This document shows positions 21,655 through 31,737 of a stretch of 51,736 nt of DNA, piece by piece. A program made the translations under genes and the position numbers. Source of the DNA: Fragilaria crotonensis. Taxonomy: Eukaryota; Bacillariophyta; Fragilariophyceae; Fragilariales; Fragilariaceae. The notes beneath the pieces are model-generated. The model did not search any database and was not told where the DNA came from. It worked only from the letters and a program-made list of their open reading frames with translations. The stretch covers positions 1-51,736 of the forward strand of contig JAKSYS010000450.1 of assembly GCA_022925895.1 (NCBI GenBank). The letters run 5' to 3'. The stretch's first letter is position 1. Every line of letters starts with the position of its first letter.

Positions 21655-21930
21655 GGTTCTTATTTGATGGCTGAAGGAGCACTACCCTGAGTACACTGAT
21701 GCTGGGGGAGTTGTTGCCAGCACATCCCCTAAACACATTGCAGATCCGCAGTTTTTCCAGCCTACAAATGCAGAGGATTTGTACTACAAAGGTATAAATG
21801 TGGCGCTTATTAAGGCATTTATTGCCAGTACAAAGAAAAAGGCAAATGGAAAAATATGTTGCTACTCCAACCTTCAAAAGTTTCATGATGCCATGCTCAG
21901 AATTTGCTTTGGGAGGAAGAGGCCCCATTT
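21655..21930 (+). pseudogene. Possible Crypton-type recombinase N-terminal fragment
   Basis: An open stretch reads WLKEHYPEYTDAGG, FFQPTNAEDLYYKGIN, KANGKICCYSNLQKFHDAML and FGRKRP. The order (basic WL.EHYPE; Y.G.N...; a YS...KFHDA..FG.K motif) resembles the core-binding region of Crypton-like tyrosine recombinases of diatoms as I recall them. The catalytic part is absent: the frame stops right after FGRKRP. The call is tentative; an unrelated hypothetical element protein is possible. Confidence 0.3.
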
Positions 21931-22409
21931 TTAGATTGTTCGTGGTCTCAAAATGGTATCCAAATGCTCTTCTTGTGCCTGGCCTGCAACCCTGCATTGG
22001 CAAGTGCAACGGAAATTCTTCAGCATCATGGGGCGAATGGAATGAAAGTATGGATGGATTGAGAGTTGGGAGTCATGTTGTCAGAATTGATGAATGCATA
22101 TGGATCTATACTATGATAGTATCTGGTGTAGTGGGGTTTTGTTTGTTGCAAATTTGGAACTTTATACGTAACATTATTTGCTTCGTACCATGTACTGTAG
22201 AATGAACAGTACGAATTAACGGTCAAAATCTTCTAGTTGAATTTTAACACAGTAATTAGTCTAGTTTCACTGCATACTACATTGTGCGTAGCTACCAAAG
22301 TACAAGTTCTTTCTTTAAGATAGAGTGGATCTACTGTACGTTATACGATACATCATACATTCCGTACGGCGTACAATTGTGCTCCGAGTACTGTTCAACA
22401 TTGGTAGGG
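21931..22409. other. No gene recognised; 5' flank of LINE C
   Basis: AT-rich, no conserved motif on either strand. Contains the target site for LINE C at its right edge. Confidence 0.5.
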
Positions 22410-22424
22410 TTACATTTTGCGACG
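22410..22424. repeat. Target site duplication of LINE C, 5' copy
   Basis: TTACATTTTGCGACG, identical to 27582-27596 (15 bp), 5.2 kb apart. Confidence 0.88.
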
Positions 22425-22998
22425 ACGCGGATGAGACTCGAGATCATATCATTCGGTGTTCCAGCATGGAGAGAGACCAACCAATGGCGACGAAAATTCA
22501 TGAGGGCAATAGATCGTTTCCACGAAAAGGAAGACACATTCCCGCTGCTTCGGAGCGTGTGGAGAGAGGCGATGGAGCTATGGTTTGCCCAAGAGACGCA
22601 GGAGGACGTAGAAGTAGCACCATTCTTGTTCCCAGCTGAGGTTCGACAGGTCATTGTACAACAAAATGCAATTGGATGGCGACAACTCTTCAACGGACGG
22701 TTTGCGAAGGCGTGGGCAACAGTGCAAAACGATTATTTGGCAAGAAGGCAAGGTCTAACAAGCGACGAGGAGATTGCGCACCAGCGGAAGGATAAGAAGG
22801 GCAAACAATGGCAAAAGAAGTTCATCATCGCGATCTGGAAGCAGTGGATGGTATTGTGGAAAAGTCGGAACGAACTAGTCCATGGGAAAAATGTAGCTAC
22901 TCAACGGGAAGCGAATCGTCGACAGCCAGCTGGAAGCTGATCTACGGGGTATATACGATCAGTGAGAACACTTGGAACCCGAGTTCCAATCCCTATTG

Positions 22999-23003
22999 TT
23001 TAG
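22999..23003. repeat. LTR element target duplication, left
   Basis: TTTAG, repeated at 27289-27293 right after the 3' LTR. Five bases is the standard length for Ty1/copia and Ty3/gypsy integrases. Confidence 0.85.
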
Positions 23004-23460
23004 TGTCAGTGCATCATTTCCCGCGCTTGTCTCAAGCTACCATTGTCATGCTACAGTACGGTTCATGCTACTATATCCACCCGTACATTGGAAATACTGT
23101 ACCTATTTGGTACTGTCGCATGACTTCACGAACGGACTACGGTAGTCTAAAAGGAGTGGATCTTCCCACTCCGGTCACAACTTCATCTTAGCTTAAACAC
23201 TTACCCTCAACTGCATCTTTGCCGGTCTAGGATCGTAAAGGTGAAGAGGGATCGTTTGCTGCTTTGATACAACACTCCCAACTCTTTCCAACAGACTCGT
23301 CGCCGCGCGTCCGGACACGCTTGTTCTCACTTGTTTCGACTTGTTCTGTCGATCAGCCTCGATCATTGTCACTTGAGCGAGTCTTCCCTCCTGCCTTGCG
23401 TCTAACCCGCTCCCCAGCGAGCGAGCGTGAACGTAAGGCCTTGGAAAGATTGTTCTAACA
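23004..23460 (+). repeat. 5' LTR
   Basis: 457 bp, TG...CA ends. AT-poor 3' half with a GAGCGAG-rich stretch. I saw no confident TATA box. Confidence 0.92.
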
Positions 23461-23484
23461 GGTTATGAGCCCAAACTCTGCTAG
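23461..23484 (+). promoter_or_regulatory. Primer binding site, likely initiator tRNA-Met (half-tRNA type)
   Basis: GGTTATGAGCCC (23461-23472) abuts the LTR with no spacer. Its complement GGGCTCATAACC has the form of an initiator tRNA-Met anticodon arm, as in Drosophila copia, where priming uses a tRNA cut in the anticodon loop. The next bases, ACTCTGCT, are the complement of AGCAGAGT, the 5' end of eukaryotic initiator tRNA. It does not match the usual 3'-end PBS. The assignment rests on remembered tRNA sequence. Confidence 0.55.
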
Positions 23485-23634
23485 GGTTAAGGATATATAT
23501 CCATAAGCAGAGAACGTGATCCTACGCACCTCTTAACTGACGCACGCCCACACGTCAGGCACAATCGGGTCATCTTTAAGTAACTCAGTGATCCGACTTG
23601 CAGATTCACGAATCTAACATCGATTGCCATTCCT

Positions 23635-24547
23635 ATGTCGGACGCCGGGGAGATCCAGTACCCGAATAACCGTGTGTTGCTCACGGTCGACATTGAGGAT
23701 TGTCCATTGGTAGAGTTCCCTCTGTGAACTATTTGATTTGGCAACTTCCACTCTTGTTTATGATTACCTTGAGGTGCTACAAGATTATGTTACACAAGTT
23801 CTTGAAGATACAACTTGGCTTGACCAGCAATGCAAATTGCGTCTTCGCAACACTGCATCCGGGGTTTTTGACCGCAGGGCCGATGGACGTATCTTTTCTA
23901 TGCGAAAACCAGCGTTGCAGAGGCGGATTGCTCAGACTCTACGGAGCCGCCGTGGGAGTCCTCATCCCATGGACATTCCTCTTTTCATCCGTTTTCTGCT
24001 TCCTGACATTGACCTTCCACCACGCCGATCCACCTTCCCTGTGGCTATTCATAGTGACTACCATGCGGATCTCCGTCATTGCCCCTCTCCCACAACACTC
24101 CAGTTGCCCATTCCTCCTCATGACGTCTTGCACGATTTGGGAAACAGCAAACATGATCCTGGTGCTGTGTTTTATTCCACTACCCCTGTACTGGTTGATT
24201 CCTGCGGCGCTCGCGTTATCCAGACTCAACATGATCTTCCACACGCCACTGCCACTGCACCACCTGATGACACGACGTTTGTGCCGATCGTTCCTGCTCC
24301 AATCTTTGGGGCCCCCTGTTTGTCTGATTGTGGGATTATCGATTTGAATGGCTGTGATATTGCAATGGCGGGCCCTGTTGCACTCAAGGACACAATGGAT
24401 GATGATGTTGGCATTGCATCGTTCATGGGACGCACACTACCTCCGACAATTCAATTTGCCCATCCCCCACCAGCATTAATACCACCAATTTCTTTTTGGC
24501 GTGCTATGAAATGGAGAAGGCGAGTTCTGCATCCGGCGCAACCATAG
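23635..24547 (+). CDS. LTR element internal ORF(s), unknown product
   Basis: The only sizeable coding signal in the interior. A short ATG frame (23635-23728, MSDAGEIQYPNNRVLL...) overlaps a second frame open from about 23710 to 24547 (CELFDLATSTLVYDYLEVLQDY; RRADGRIFSMRKPALQRR; Pro- and Asp-rich end). The second frame lacks an early ATG, so it could be reached by frameshifting from the first or be decayed. No zinc knuckle and no gag motif I recognise. A competing hydrophobic frame (23700-24347) covers the same bases; I consider it a shadow. Confidence 0.35.
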
Positions 24548-26816
24548 TGAGCGTGGAATTGACGGGACAGCATGGCTTGTTCATGGATGCGATGCATGTG
24601 ACGAATGATCCAGCACCAGGCTGTATCGTAAGCATCAGACTCGCACCCTCGGACCAGGCACCCCCAGAAAGTATGCCATCCATTGCGCACGATCTGGCCT
24701 TCTTATGAAAGACAGCCCACTCTTCGTTGACCACCTCCAAACGGTGCCCGAAATGGATCCTACCACCACCGCGGCGTCTTCCTACGGGTTCCTGCTTCCT
24801 GGCAATGACAGGGGCGTACGCAGCCGCCTTTCCCTCCCTCGCCTGCTCACCCGGTATCAGCCCATCGATCGCGGTCGGAGTCCTATCAATCTACTGTGAC
24901 CCTTGCTCCACTTTCTATTCCTTGTCCACTTCCTGCAGTGTGGCCAATGGGGAGTGTCTGTTGTCGCTGTAGACGATACCCGCCCTGTGACGATACTGCT
25001 ACTGTATATCTGCCTTGGGACAAGGTACCGATGCAAGCCTCTGTTGGTGGCAAGTACCATACAGCCTACTCGGAACTTGGTACTCCTATCAATTCCACAC
25101 GCCAAGTATTACTTGTCACACATCATGTACGTCGGTGAAAATGACACCTGCTCTACGACGACATTTTGATGGCATTCGTCAGCATGTGGATGTGGACCGC
25201 ATCTGCATGGACCGGCACAATCAGACCATCATTGGGACCACGACGTTGTCCCCACACAGCTCATCTCCCGATTGCCCACTCCATTGGATTCGTAGCCATG
25301 CCTTTCGTCATTCCGACGTTCCACAAGTAACGATGATTGCCCAAAGCATTTGCAATTCAGATGAAATGATTGAATGGTGCCGTGGTTGTGGGTAACGCTT
25401 GACGGGAACACTGTGGCACGCAGACCCGCAGTTATCGGGCTAATTCTGTTGCACGGTGATGCTAGCATGTTTATTGGGCAACAAGGACAAGCAGCCTACG
25501 CGTTGTCATCCATCCCATTGCTAAATTCGGTGATTTTGTCAACAACAGATTGCCAATTGCACCACCCCTCTGAACAGCTGCACCTTTTGCACGAAGCCAC
25601 TGATTGTCGCATCACCAGGCGTTTTGTTCTGTTCCGAACAGTGCAACTCGCCCGCAAGGATGGATTCGATGATGTCCTGGTCCAACATGCCGCGGGAGTT
25701 ACGGTGCTTCTATATTGAACTGGACACATCAACGACGACTTGCTTCAAGCAAGGAATTCCGGAATTGCCAAGGTTGCCTGGCTTCGCTCGACCGAGGATA
25801 GGAAAGCGTGGCCAAATACCCAGCATGTCAAAATCGGCCGGGCACAGCAGGAGTCAAAGACTATGGGTGTATTTGCCAACGCTCTCCTCCGTGGCATGCT
25901 GTCCGTGACGCGTGAGCTCCGCACAACCAAAATCCCACGAGGTAACTGGTATTGAATCCACTCAAACTTCGACACTCGAACGAACGTCCCTCGCACTGCT
26001 ACTAGGAGACACATTCTGTCAAGGACATGCGGATCCCATCATATCCCCGAAGGGGCCGTACCCTCCTTACACCACATTTGAGATGCTTACAGTGCAACAA
26101 CTGGTGCATCAACTGAGGGTGGCACGGCATCTGCGGTCCTCGACGTTCGGGCATGACTCTTTGTTGCAATGGCCTTCCCCTTCATTCCCACCTGCCACTA
26201 ACCGACAGTTGCTGCCATCACGTTAAATGCACACTTCCTTTGCTTTCCCAATGGGGGAGTGTGTCCGTGCATGTTTGCTGTGCCTTTTGCTTCTTGTTCC
26301 AACAGTCAAACTTGTTTGGTGCGACTTTGCCCCAACTGGTAGCACCAGTGCTGGTACGGACGTTCATGGCCCCTCCCCCCTGCAGGGGATTTCTCTCATT
26401 ATGATGCCAATAGCAAAGCGGAAATGACTGCGCATCACAGCACCCGCACTGCTGCGATAGCAAGCAACTTCACCCTCAGGGCCGTGGACCACACAGATTC
26501 TGTGGCAGCAGAGGAGACATTGCACGAGTGTGCATTGCCCTGTCAGAGTCACTGCTCATCATCATCATGGATTCATTGATACTCCCTTTTGCTTCCCAGT
26601 GTCCAAGCTGTGCTCAGAAGGGATTAGGAACATTGATTGCAGACTCTCCTTACCCGAAACCAAAAGCGTGTTTTCTGCAGATATCACTATGCTGTGTTGA
26701 CCTTGCCGCCTTCAGAGTAACTTCCGTGCCCCATGGACTCCTCCATTCTCCTACGTCAATTTCATTTGCCTGATGCACTCCTATTGCTCATTGATCAGTC
26801 TCTTTCTTTGATCCTG
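24548..26816. other. LTR element interior without recognisable coding
   Basis: Only short frames on both strands. It contains two sequences resembling the element's own purine tract/LTR junction, CCAATGGGGAGTGTCTG (24944-24960) and CAATGGGGGAGTGTGTCCG (from 26249), besides the true one at 26817-26837. Confidence 0.55.
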
Positions 26817-26831
26817 TCAATGGGGGGAGTG
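26817..26831 (+). promoter_or_regulatory. Polypurine tract
   Basis: AATGGGGGGAGTG directly before the TG of the 3' LTR: the plus-strand primer site. Confidence 0.75.
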
Positions 26832-27288
26832 TGTCAGTGCATCATTTCCCGCGCTTGTCTCAAGCTACCATTGTCATGCTACAGTACGGTTCATGCTACT
26901 ATATCCACCCGTACATTGGAAATACTGTACCTATTTGGTACTGTCGCATGACTTCACGAACGGACTACGGTAGTCTAAAAGGAGTGGATCTTCCCACTCC
27001 GGTCACAACTTCATCTTAGCTTAAACACTTACCCTCAACTGCATCTTTGCCGGTCTAGGATCGTAAAGGTGAAGAGGGATCGTTTGCTCCTTTGATACAA
27101 CACTCCCAACTCTTTCCAACAGACTCGTCGCCGCGCGTCCGGACACGCTTGTTCTCACTTGTTTCGACTTGTTCTGTCGATCAGCCTCGATCATTGTCAC
27201 TTGAGCGAGTCTTCCCTCCTGCCTTGCGTCTAACCCGCTCCCCAGCGAGCGAGCGTGAACGTAAGGCCTTGGAAAGATTGTTCTAACA
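26832..27288 (+). repeat. 3' LTR
   Basis: 457 bp, 456 identical to the 5' LTR by my reading. Followed by TTTAG at 27289-27293. Confidence 0.92.
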
Positions 27289-27516
27289 TTTAGAGACGAA
27301 CAAGAGCATCTCAGGAAGTATCATCTGAGCACAATGAGGAATTGGATATCGACGAATGCACCAATCTTCCAACAAAGTTTAAGGCAAGCCAAACGAAGAG
27401 CAATTGCAGGAGTTAGATCAATAAGGTCCTATTTTGCACCTGTTCGGTGAGTCTCGGGGCTGGAAGTATGACTACTGGACGCTACTCTTACCCTATTGTA
27501 AAGGGTAGTATCTAGT

Positions 27517-27558
27517 CGTGTGGGTCGATCGCCCCTTAGTGATCGACGCGGCAGCACG
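27517..27558 (+). other. Conserved 3' stem-loop of LINE C
   Basis: Outer stem CGTGT (27517-27521) with GCACG (27554-27558), one U-G pair. Inner stem GTCGATC (27524-27530) with GATCGAC (27541-27547), loop of ten. Then GTTAAAT and a T run to 27583. An extra upstream hairpin TACCCT...AGGGTA (about 27489-27508) is seen only here. Confidence 0.7.
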
Positions 27559-27581
27559 TTAAATTGATGTTTAGTTTTTTT

Positions 27582-27596
27582 TTACATTTTGCGACG
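27582..27596. repeat. Target site duplication of LINE C, 3' copy
   Basis: Identical to 22410-22424. Confidence 0.88.
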
Positions 27597-27612
27597 GTAA
27601 CCAAGATTAAAG

Positions 27613-27630
27613 TCTACACTGCAGTGTAGA
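27613..27630. repeat. Perfect 18-bp palindrome
   Basis: TCTACACTGCAGTGTAGA, preceded by AAAG. Same core as the palindrome at 18442-18469. Confidence 0.65.
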
Positions 27631-27653
27631 ATTTCCGCCCGCACTTATACGTC

Positions 27654-28053
27654 GTACTCAGTACACAGCGTACTGTCCATGCGCTGTTGAGAAATGATAG
27701 TCATAACTCACAACAGCATGGACGGTCGAAAACGGTACAATGTACTACTACTACTACTACTACTAGAGAGAAGAAATCGAACTTTCGAACTGTCGTACAG
27801 TAAAATGGTCGTACGGTACAGTCCACCACTGTGGCAAATCAGTACAGTGAGGTACGACTGCCTCGAGTGCTTGCATGCTTCTTCTCTACCGAGTCACCCA
27901 GTACCAGTACTGTTTACTGAGGACTCTATGTTAAACAAAAATAGAAATGTACTACAGTTATACTACCGGTACCAGGTACTTGTACAGTAAAATAATAATA
28001 GCAGTGACCTTGTACTGTACCGGATACGAACGGTAGAGCATGGCACAGTACTC
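27654..28053. repeat. GTAC-dense tract
   Basis: I count 19 GTAC tetramers in about 400 bp, against roughly 1.6 expected at even base composition. Includes an (ACT)n microsatellite at 27742-27765. No coding frame of note. Confidence 0.7.
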
Positions 28054-28135
28054 CAGTAGTCGTTCGCTGACGACAGACGGCCCGCTCGCATGATTTATGT
28101 ATCATACCGTGCTCCCCGGAGGATTCACAAAAAAC

Positions 28136-28813
28136 AGGCCCGTTCTTTCCGTCGCAGAATCACCCGCAAAAATCAGCCGCAATCGCACGCTTCGCACGCC
28201 CTTTTTGCGACTGATTTTTGATGACGGTTGGAAAGCCCTCGAAAAGGGCTCCCGCAGAATTTCATTCAGATGTGAACCGGATGAGGTGTTTTCTTCTGCC
28301 AAACATACAGATGAACGTCCACACGCCAACTGCATTGCACTGTCATACGTACAGTACCGTCATCACAATGCAGTGCATGTGTATGTACAACGGACAACGG
28401 CTACTACATCCTACTAGTATCTCGTATGTCATAGTCATGAGAGAATAAGAACAGACGCATGCATTTCATGATTTATCCAATTTGAAACCATCAAGGCATG
28501 ATGTGATGAATGTGCGCATAGTAACGAGTGACACGTGACACAACAAGGGGACATTCATGTCGTTGTTACTGTAGGGCTGCGATACTGTACTATTTTGATG
28601 AGTGAATTAAAACCCGGATTTCTGCGGCTGATTTTTAAAAACCCGGATTTCTGCGGCTGAAAAACCTCCCCGAAACAGCCAGGAGGTTTTTCAGCCGCAG
28701 TGCTATTCATTTAGCCGCAGAAATTTTTGACTCACTCGAATGAAATTTGATTACTTCGACTACTGGTCTGCGGCTGATTTTGCGGCTGATTCTGCGACGG
28801 AAAGAACGGGCCT
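28136..28813. mobile_element. MITE with 45-bp terminal inverted repeats
   Basis: AGGCCCGTTCTTTCCGTCGC opens the left end (28136-28181), and its reverse complement closes the right end (28769-28813); over 45-46 bases there is one mismatch and one extra A. The interior carries repeated CTGCGGCTGA motifs, a perfect 19-bp hairpin (28651-28669 with 28682-28700, loop of 12) and a second inverted pair GAGTGA...TCACTC (about 28604 and 28732). I cannot define a target duplication. It ends about 260 bp upstream of the fucosyltransferase ATG. Confidence 0.8.
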
Positions 28814-29071
28814 CAATTGATACTGTACACGCCACGCGTCACGCGTGTGAGCATCCATCTTTCCGCAACAGAAGCAAGCCTGATCGAGGTTGGTTGGAAC
28901 GGGCCGAACGCCATCATTCGCACGAAAAACGCAGGATTCTTTCCCCATCTCCCGGATGCTCCCTATCCCTCTGATGTAGGTGTGTTGTATACAAAAATAC
29001 AAGGGGATACGAGAGAATGTAACAAACTCGAACTCTCTCGAACACGGCTCAGGATTTGCCGTACATCCAAC

Positions 29072-30400
29072 ATGAAATTTTGCAAGCTCATTTGGAAAAA
29101 CGTGGTGCTTGCCGTACTTACAGCATTGTGGGTCACTATTCAGTTGAACATTCCGAGCGATCTGTCAACCGAGCAATCGATCGCAGAGCTGCTTAAAGAA
29201 TCAAAAGCCAGGTTGGGTTTCCGCCTAATTAGAACTGATCCAGGTGCCATACGAGGTAACATTCTCGACGGGGTCGATTACTTTTGCTTACGATGGGAGG
29301 AAAAGTCGATTGACATTGACGAATGGTGGACGCACCACCCTGAGTATGTGGCTGACGAACAAAATACCACACATGAGTGCTTCCGCAAGGAAAGGTCACT
29401 CGAGAAGCGTCGATTATTTCAGAGAATATACGAGAATCAATTCCACTCGAGGTGTGACAACCTGTTGAAGCGCCCCTTAAGAAGTGCTGGTTGGGGCTCC
29501 GACTTCAATGGCTTGGGCGAAGGTCTGTTACAAGCGCTTGCGTTGCAAAAACCAATGCTTGTGGTTCCTCCTGCCTGGTTCCCAAAAGGACAGGGTTGGC
29601 TTTACACTGTGAAGGGGGATGGTTCCGCTGAAACATGCGTTTCCAAGGACCTTCAATGCTACTTCCTCCCAACCATTAGCTCAGCTTGCATGAACGGTAC
29701 ATCGTTCTTGGACCTAAATACCACCGGATATGATGACGACCCTTACTGGTTTTATCATGGCAACAGTTCTTTCCCGTGGGCATATCAGTACATGACACGT
29801 GGTCAAAGGTGGCTTCGCAGGGAGATTGTGCAGTTTGTGGATAGACAAAGGCCTCGTTTCCCACCAAATGAAAATTGTTCGGTTCTGCACGTACGGAGGG
29901 GTGATCTTCTTCTTGAACCTGAGAATCGTTTCGCACGAGGTTATCACGCTTTATCTGAATACCTTGATCTACTTCCGGCGGAAAGGCGACAAGCCGGGTC
30001 AAATCTCCTGCTGTTGACTGATGATGCCAATGCCATCGATGAGGCGAGGCTGTTGCATCCAGATCTGAATTGGCATTGGTTTAACCGTACTCGAAACAGA
30101 GGACATCAAATGACATATGGCAAACACATTGTCGCAGAAACACCCAAGGATGATGTCGTTGTAATTCTTGGAACGTTCGAGGCAATAAAGGGATGTGATG
30201 CTCTGGTGACTGGATATAGTGGCTTTTCATGGCTGCTTCGTGAACAAATCGTCGATGCCGGGAAGGATAGAGGGCGTGAAGTGTTTCTCGGTGTTGTTGA
30301 CGAGAACTTTACAAGTCCAGAGGCGCGTCAGAAATCTGGGGAGGTGATAGCAAAGAAGTTGGAAGAAGCAAAAGCGGCGGCGGGTCTCCTCCGAAGGTAA
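29072..30400 (+). CDS. Type II membrane fucosyltransferase-like protein (GT23-like)
   Basis: 442 codons from ATG 29072. This start is chosen because a signal anchor follows at once (about residues 9-27, IWKNVVLAVLTALWVTIQL), giving the cytoplasm-stem-lumen topology of Golgi glycosyltransferases; the open frame upstream has no ATG. GWGSDFNGLGEGLLQAL (from about 140) and VLHVRRGDLL (H273-D278) are the GDP-fucose-site motifs shared by alpha-1,6-fucosyltransferase/NodZ-type enzymes. LLTDDANAIDEA and CDALVTGYSGFSWL follow in the expected order. Several Asn-X-Ser/Thr sequons (NGTS, NSS, NCS, NRT). No intron and no frameshift: the only intact host gene here. The acceptor is unknown; GT11 or another HxRRGD family is the alternative. 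Confidence 0.75.
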   Translation: MKFCKLIWKNVVLAVLTALWVTIQLNIPSDLSTEQSIAELLKESKARLGFRLIRTDPGAIRGNILDGVDYFCLRWEEKSIDIDEWWTHHPEYVADEQNTTHECFRKERSLEKRRLFQRIYENQFHSRCDNLLKRPLRSAGWGSDFNGLGEGLLQALALQKPMLVVPPAWFPKGQGWLYTVKGDGSAETCVSKDLQCYFLPTISSACMNGTSFLDLNTTGYDDDPYWFYHGNSSFPWAYQYMTRGQRWLRREIVQFVDRQRPRFPPNENCSVLHVRRGDLLLEPENRFARGYHALSEYLDLLPAERRQAGSNLLLLTDDANAIDEARLLHPDLNWHWFNRTRNRGHQMTYGKHIVAETPKDDVVVILGTFEAIKGCDALVTGYSGFSWLLREQIVDAGKDRGREVFLGVVDENFTSPEARQKSGEVIAKKLEEAKAAAGLLRR

Positions 30401-31705
30401 AGTAATTTGGAGTGGTGGAGGTACGTATCTGTTCTGAGTTATGACTATTGTTTGTGTTGTGTTAATTCATTGATTGTGCTTGTGATTTCACAGATGGCAT
30501 TTGACGATGTAGTCTTTATTTCAGGATGAAGGAAAGAAACGACAGTTTGAACCCGATGTGAGAATGTCCGAAGGAAGGACAAGAGGAGCGAGGCGTGCTA
30601 AAGTTAGAACTGGCCACACCAGTGCGTTCAGAAAATCGAATTGTTCTGCACTAAACTGCAGACTTTATGAAAACAGCAATTGAACCGATCAAGAATGCTG
30701 GGCTATTTCTTTGGTTCAACTCGTGTCTTTTTCCGTCATGTTCCCTTCCACTGAGCAAGGTGCTCAGAAGATAAAAAGGGTAGAAGATGTGATGGCCTGG
30801 CGAATGATAAATAAGAAAACAGATTCAATTAAAGTGCTTCCACAACAACGTGATTCGTACGATGGTAGAAATCGCCATGTAGACAACTCCAAGCCTGACC
30901 TTTCCTCGGTCATCCACTATGATGTTGCTGTCGGATCCAGCAGTGGTGCTCATGTGACGGATGATGACATAATAAATACCGTACATTTCGTATCCAGTTC
31001 GACAATGTACATCGGCACTCCGCGATGAAGAGCTCGAGACAAGCGGTGCATTCACGAATAAAACATGTGTCTTGTCCTTGAAGAGTTGTCAACAACTAGT
31101 GACGCCACTTGCTTCATGTTCGATGCGGACGTCGGAGAAATGTGATCTCGGTTCTCGTATGAATAGAAACATCATGGCCAACGTCTCTTCCATCCATTGC
31201 GAGGATCACACGGGACCGTGTCTCACAAGGTTTTGTGCGGGAGACACGAATGAGCGGGTAGTCCAATTGAATCATGACTCAATCAGAAAGTTCATATCAA
31301 ATATACAGGCGCTCCGTTCGTTAAAAAAACTTGATTGACGCTGAAGGTGAAGGTGGGAGAGCAAGAGTGAGCCCAATTGACAATTCGAGACAATTCGAAG
31401 GTTCCAGTTAAATAATGTCTGTCAGCGTAAGTTTGCAAGACCGCAAACATCGACAGCCAAGTTCGAGGTGCTTAGGACCAGTCAAGTATAAGAGAAACCC
31501 AACTGTCTCCAGCTACGCCCTTGCTTACTGCGGGTGACAGGGAGTGGTGATGGGCCTAGAGGGCCCACGAACATGATGCTCTCACTCCTTCCGTTTGTCA
31601 AACATAATGTAGCCGCACGCATTTTCGGGATTTACCAGTAGAGTCCTCCACGTACTAGGTCATCGCCCCTGGATCCTTTCGGCGCCCCGGGTCATTATTG
31701 CGGCA
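30401..31705. other. 3' flank of the fucosyltransferase gene; no further gene recognised
   Basis: Short frames only (for example 31072-31338) with no motif I can name. No repeat pair or RNA gene seen. Confidence 0.45.
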
Positions 31706-31707
31706 TG

Positions 31708-31737
31708 TACGACGATGACGACGACGACGACGACGAA
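31708..31737. repeat. (ACG)n microsatellite
   Basis: Imperfect run of ACG/ATG triplets. Confidence 0.85.

Larger units (their letters stand above)
23004..27288 (+). mobile_element. Young non-autonomous LTR retrotransposon
   Basis: 4285 bp: two 457-bp LTRs (23004-23460 and 26832-27288), both starting TGTCAGTGCATC and ending TTCTAACA, flanked by TTTAG. I found one difference between the LTRs (GCTGCTTTG against GCTCCTTTG, near 23250 and 27089). There is a primer-binding site right after the 5' LTR and a purine tract before the 3' LTR. The 3371-bp interior has no protease, integrase, RT or RNase H motif in any frame. The element must therefore have been mobilised in trans, and recently. Confidence 0.9.
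22425..27447 (+). pseudogene. LINE C pol C-terminus, interrupted by the LTR element
   Basis: 5' part (22425-23003): ADETRDHIIRC (half of the zinc knuckle), VIVQQNAIGWRQLFNGRFAKAW, WKQWMVLWKSRNELVHGKN. A 4-base duplication (CAGCCAG, about 22921) shifts the frame and a TGA follows near 22960. 3' part (27294-27447, resuming after the LTR element): RDEQEHLRKYH, MRNWISTNAPIFQQSLRQAK and the tail GVRSIRSYFAPVR, then TGA. The reading frame is continuous across the excised LTR element, which confirms the insertion point. Confidence 0.82.
22425..27581 (+). mobile_element. LINE copy C (family 1), 5'-truncated, split by an LTR element
   Basis: Bounded by a perfect 15-bp duplication. LINE material occupies 22425-23003 and 27289-27581, about 870 bp once the LTR element and one TTTAG copy are removed. 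It starts at the zinc-finger region and ends with the family-1 3' stem-loop and T run. The nesting gives the order of events: LINE C first, LTR element later. Confidence 0.9.

Noticed and set aside
21518-22009. 163-codon minus-strand frame
   Set aside because: Antisense to the Crypton-like fragment, with no motif of its own.
23700-24347. 215-codon hydrophobic frame in the LTR element
   Set aside because: It overlaps the longer frame ending at 24547, lacks a plausible start context, and its hydrophobic look comes from reading a Pro/Asp-rich region out of frame.
28817-29071. N-terminal extension of the fucosyltransferase
   Set aside because: No ATG in this stretch and the signal anchor would be internal; the ATG at 29072 fits the family layout.
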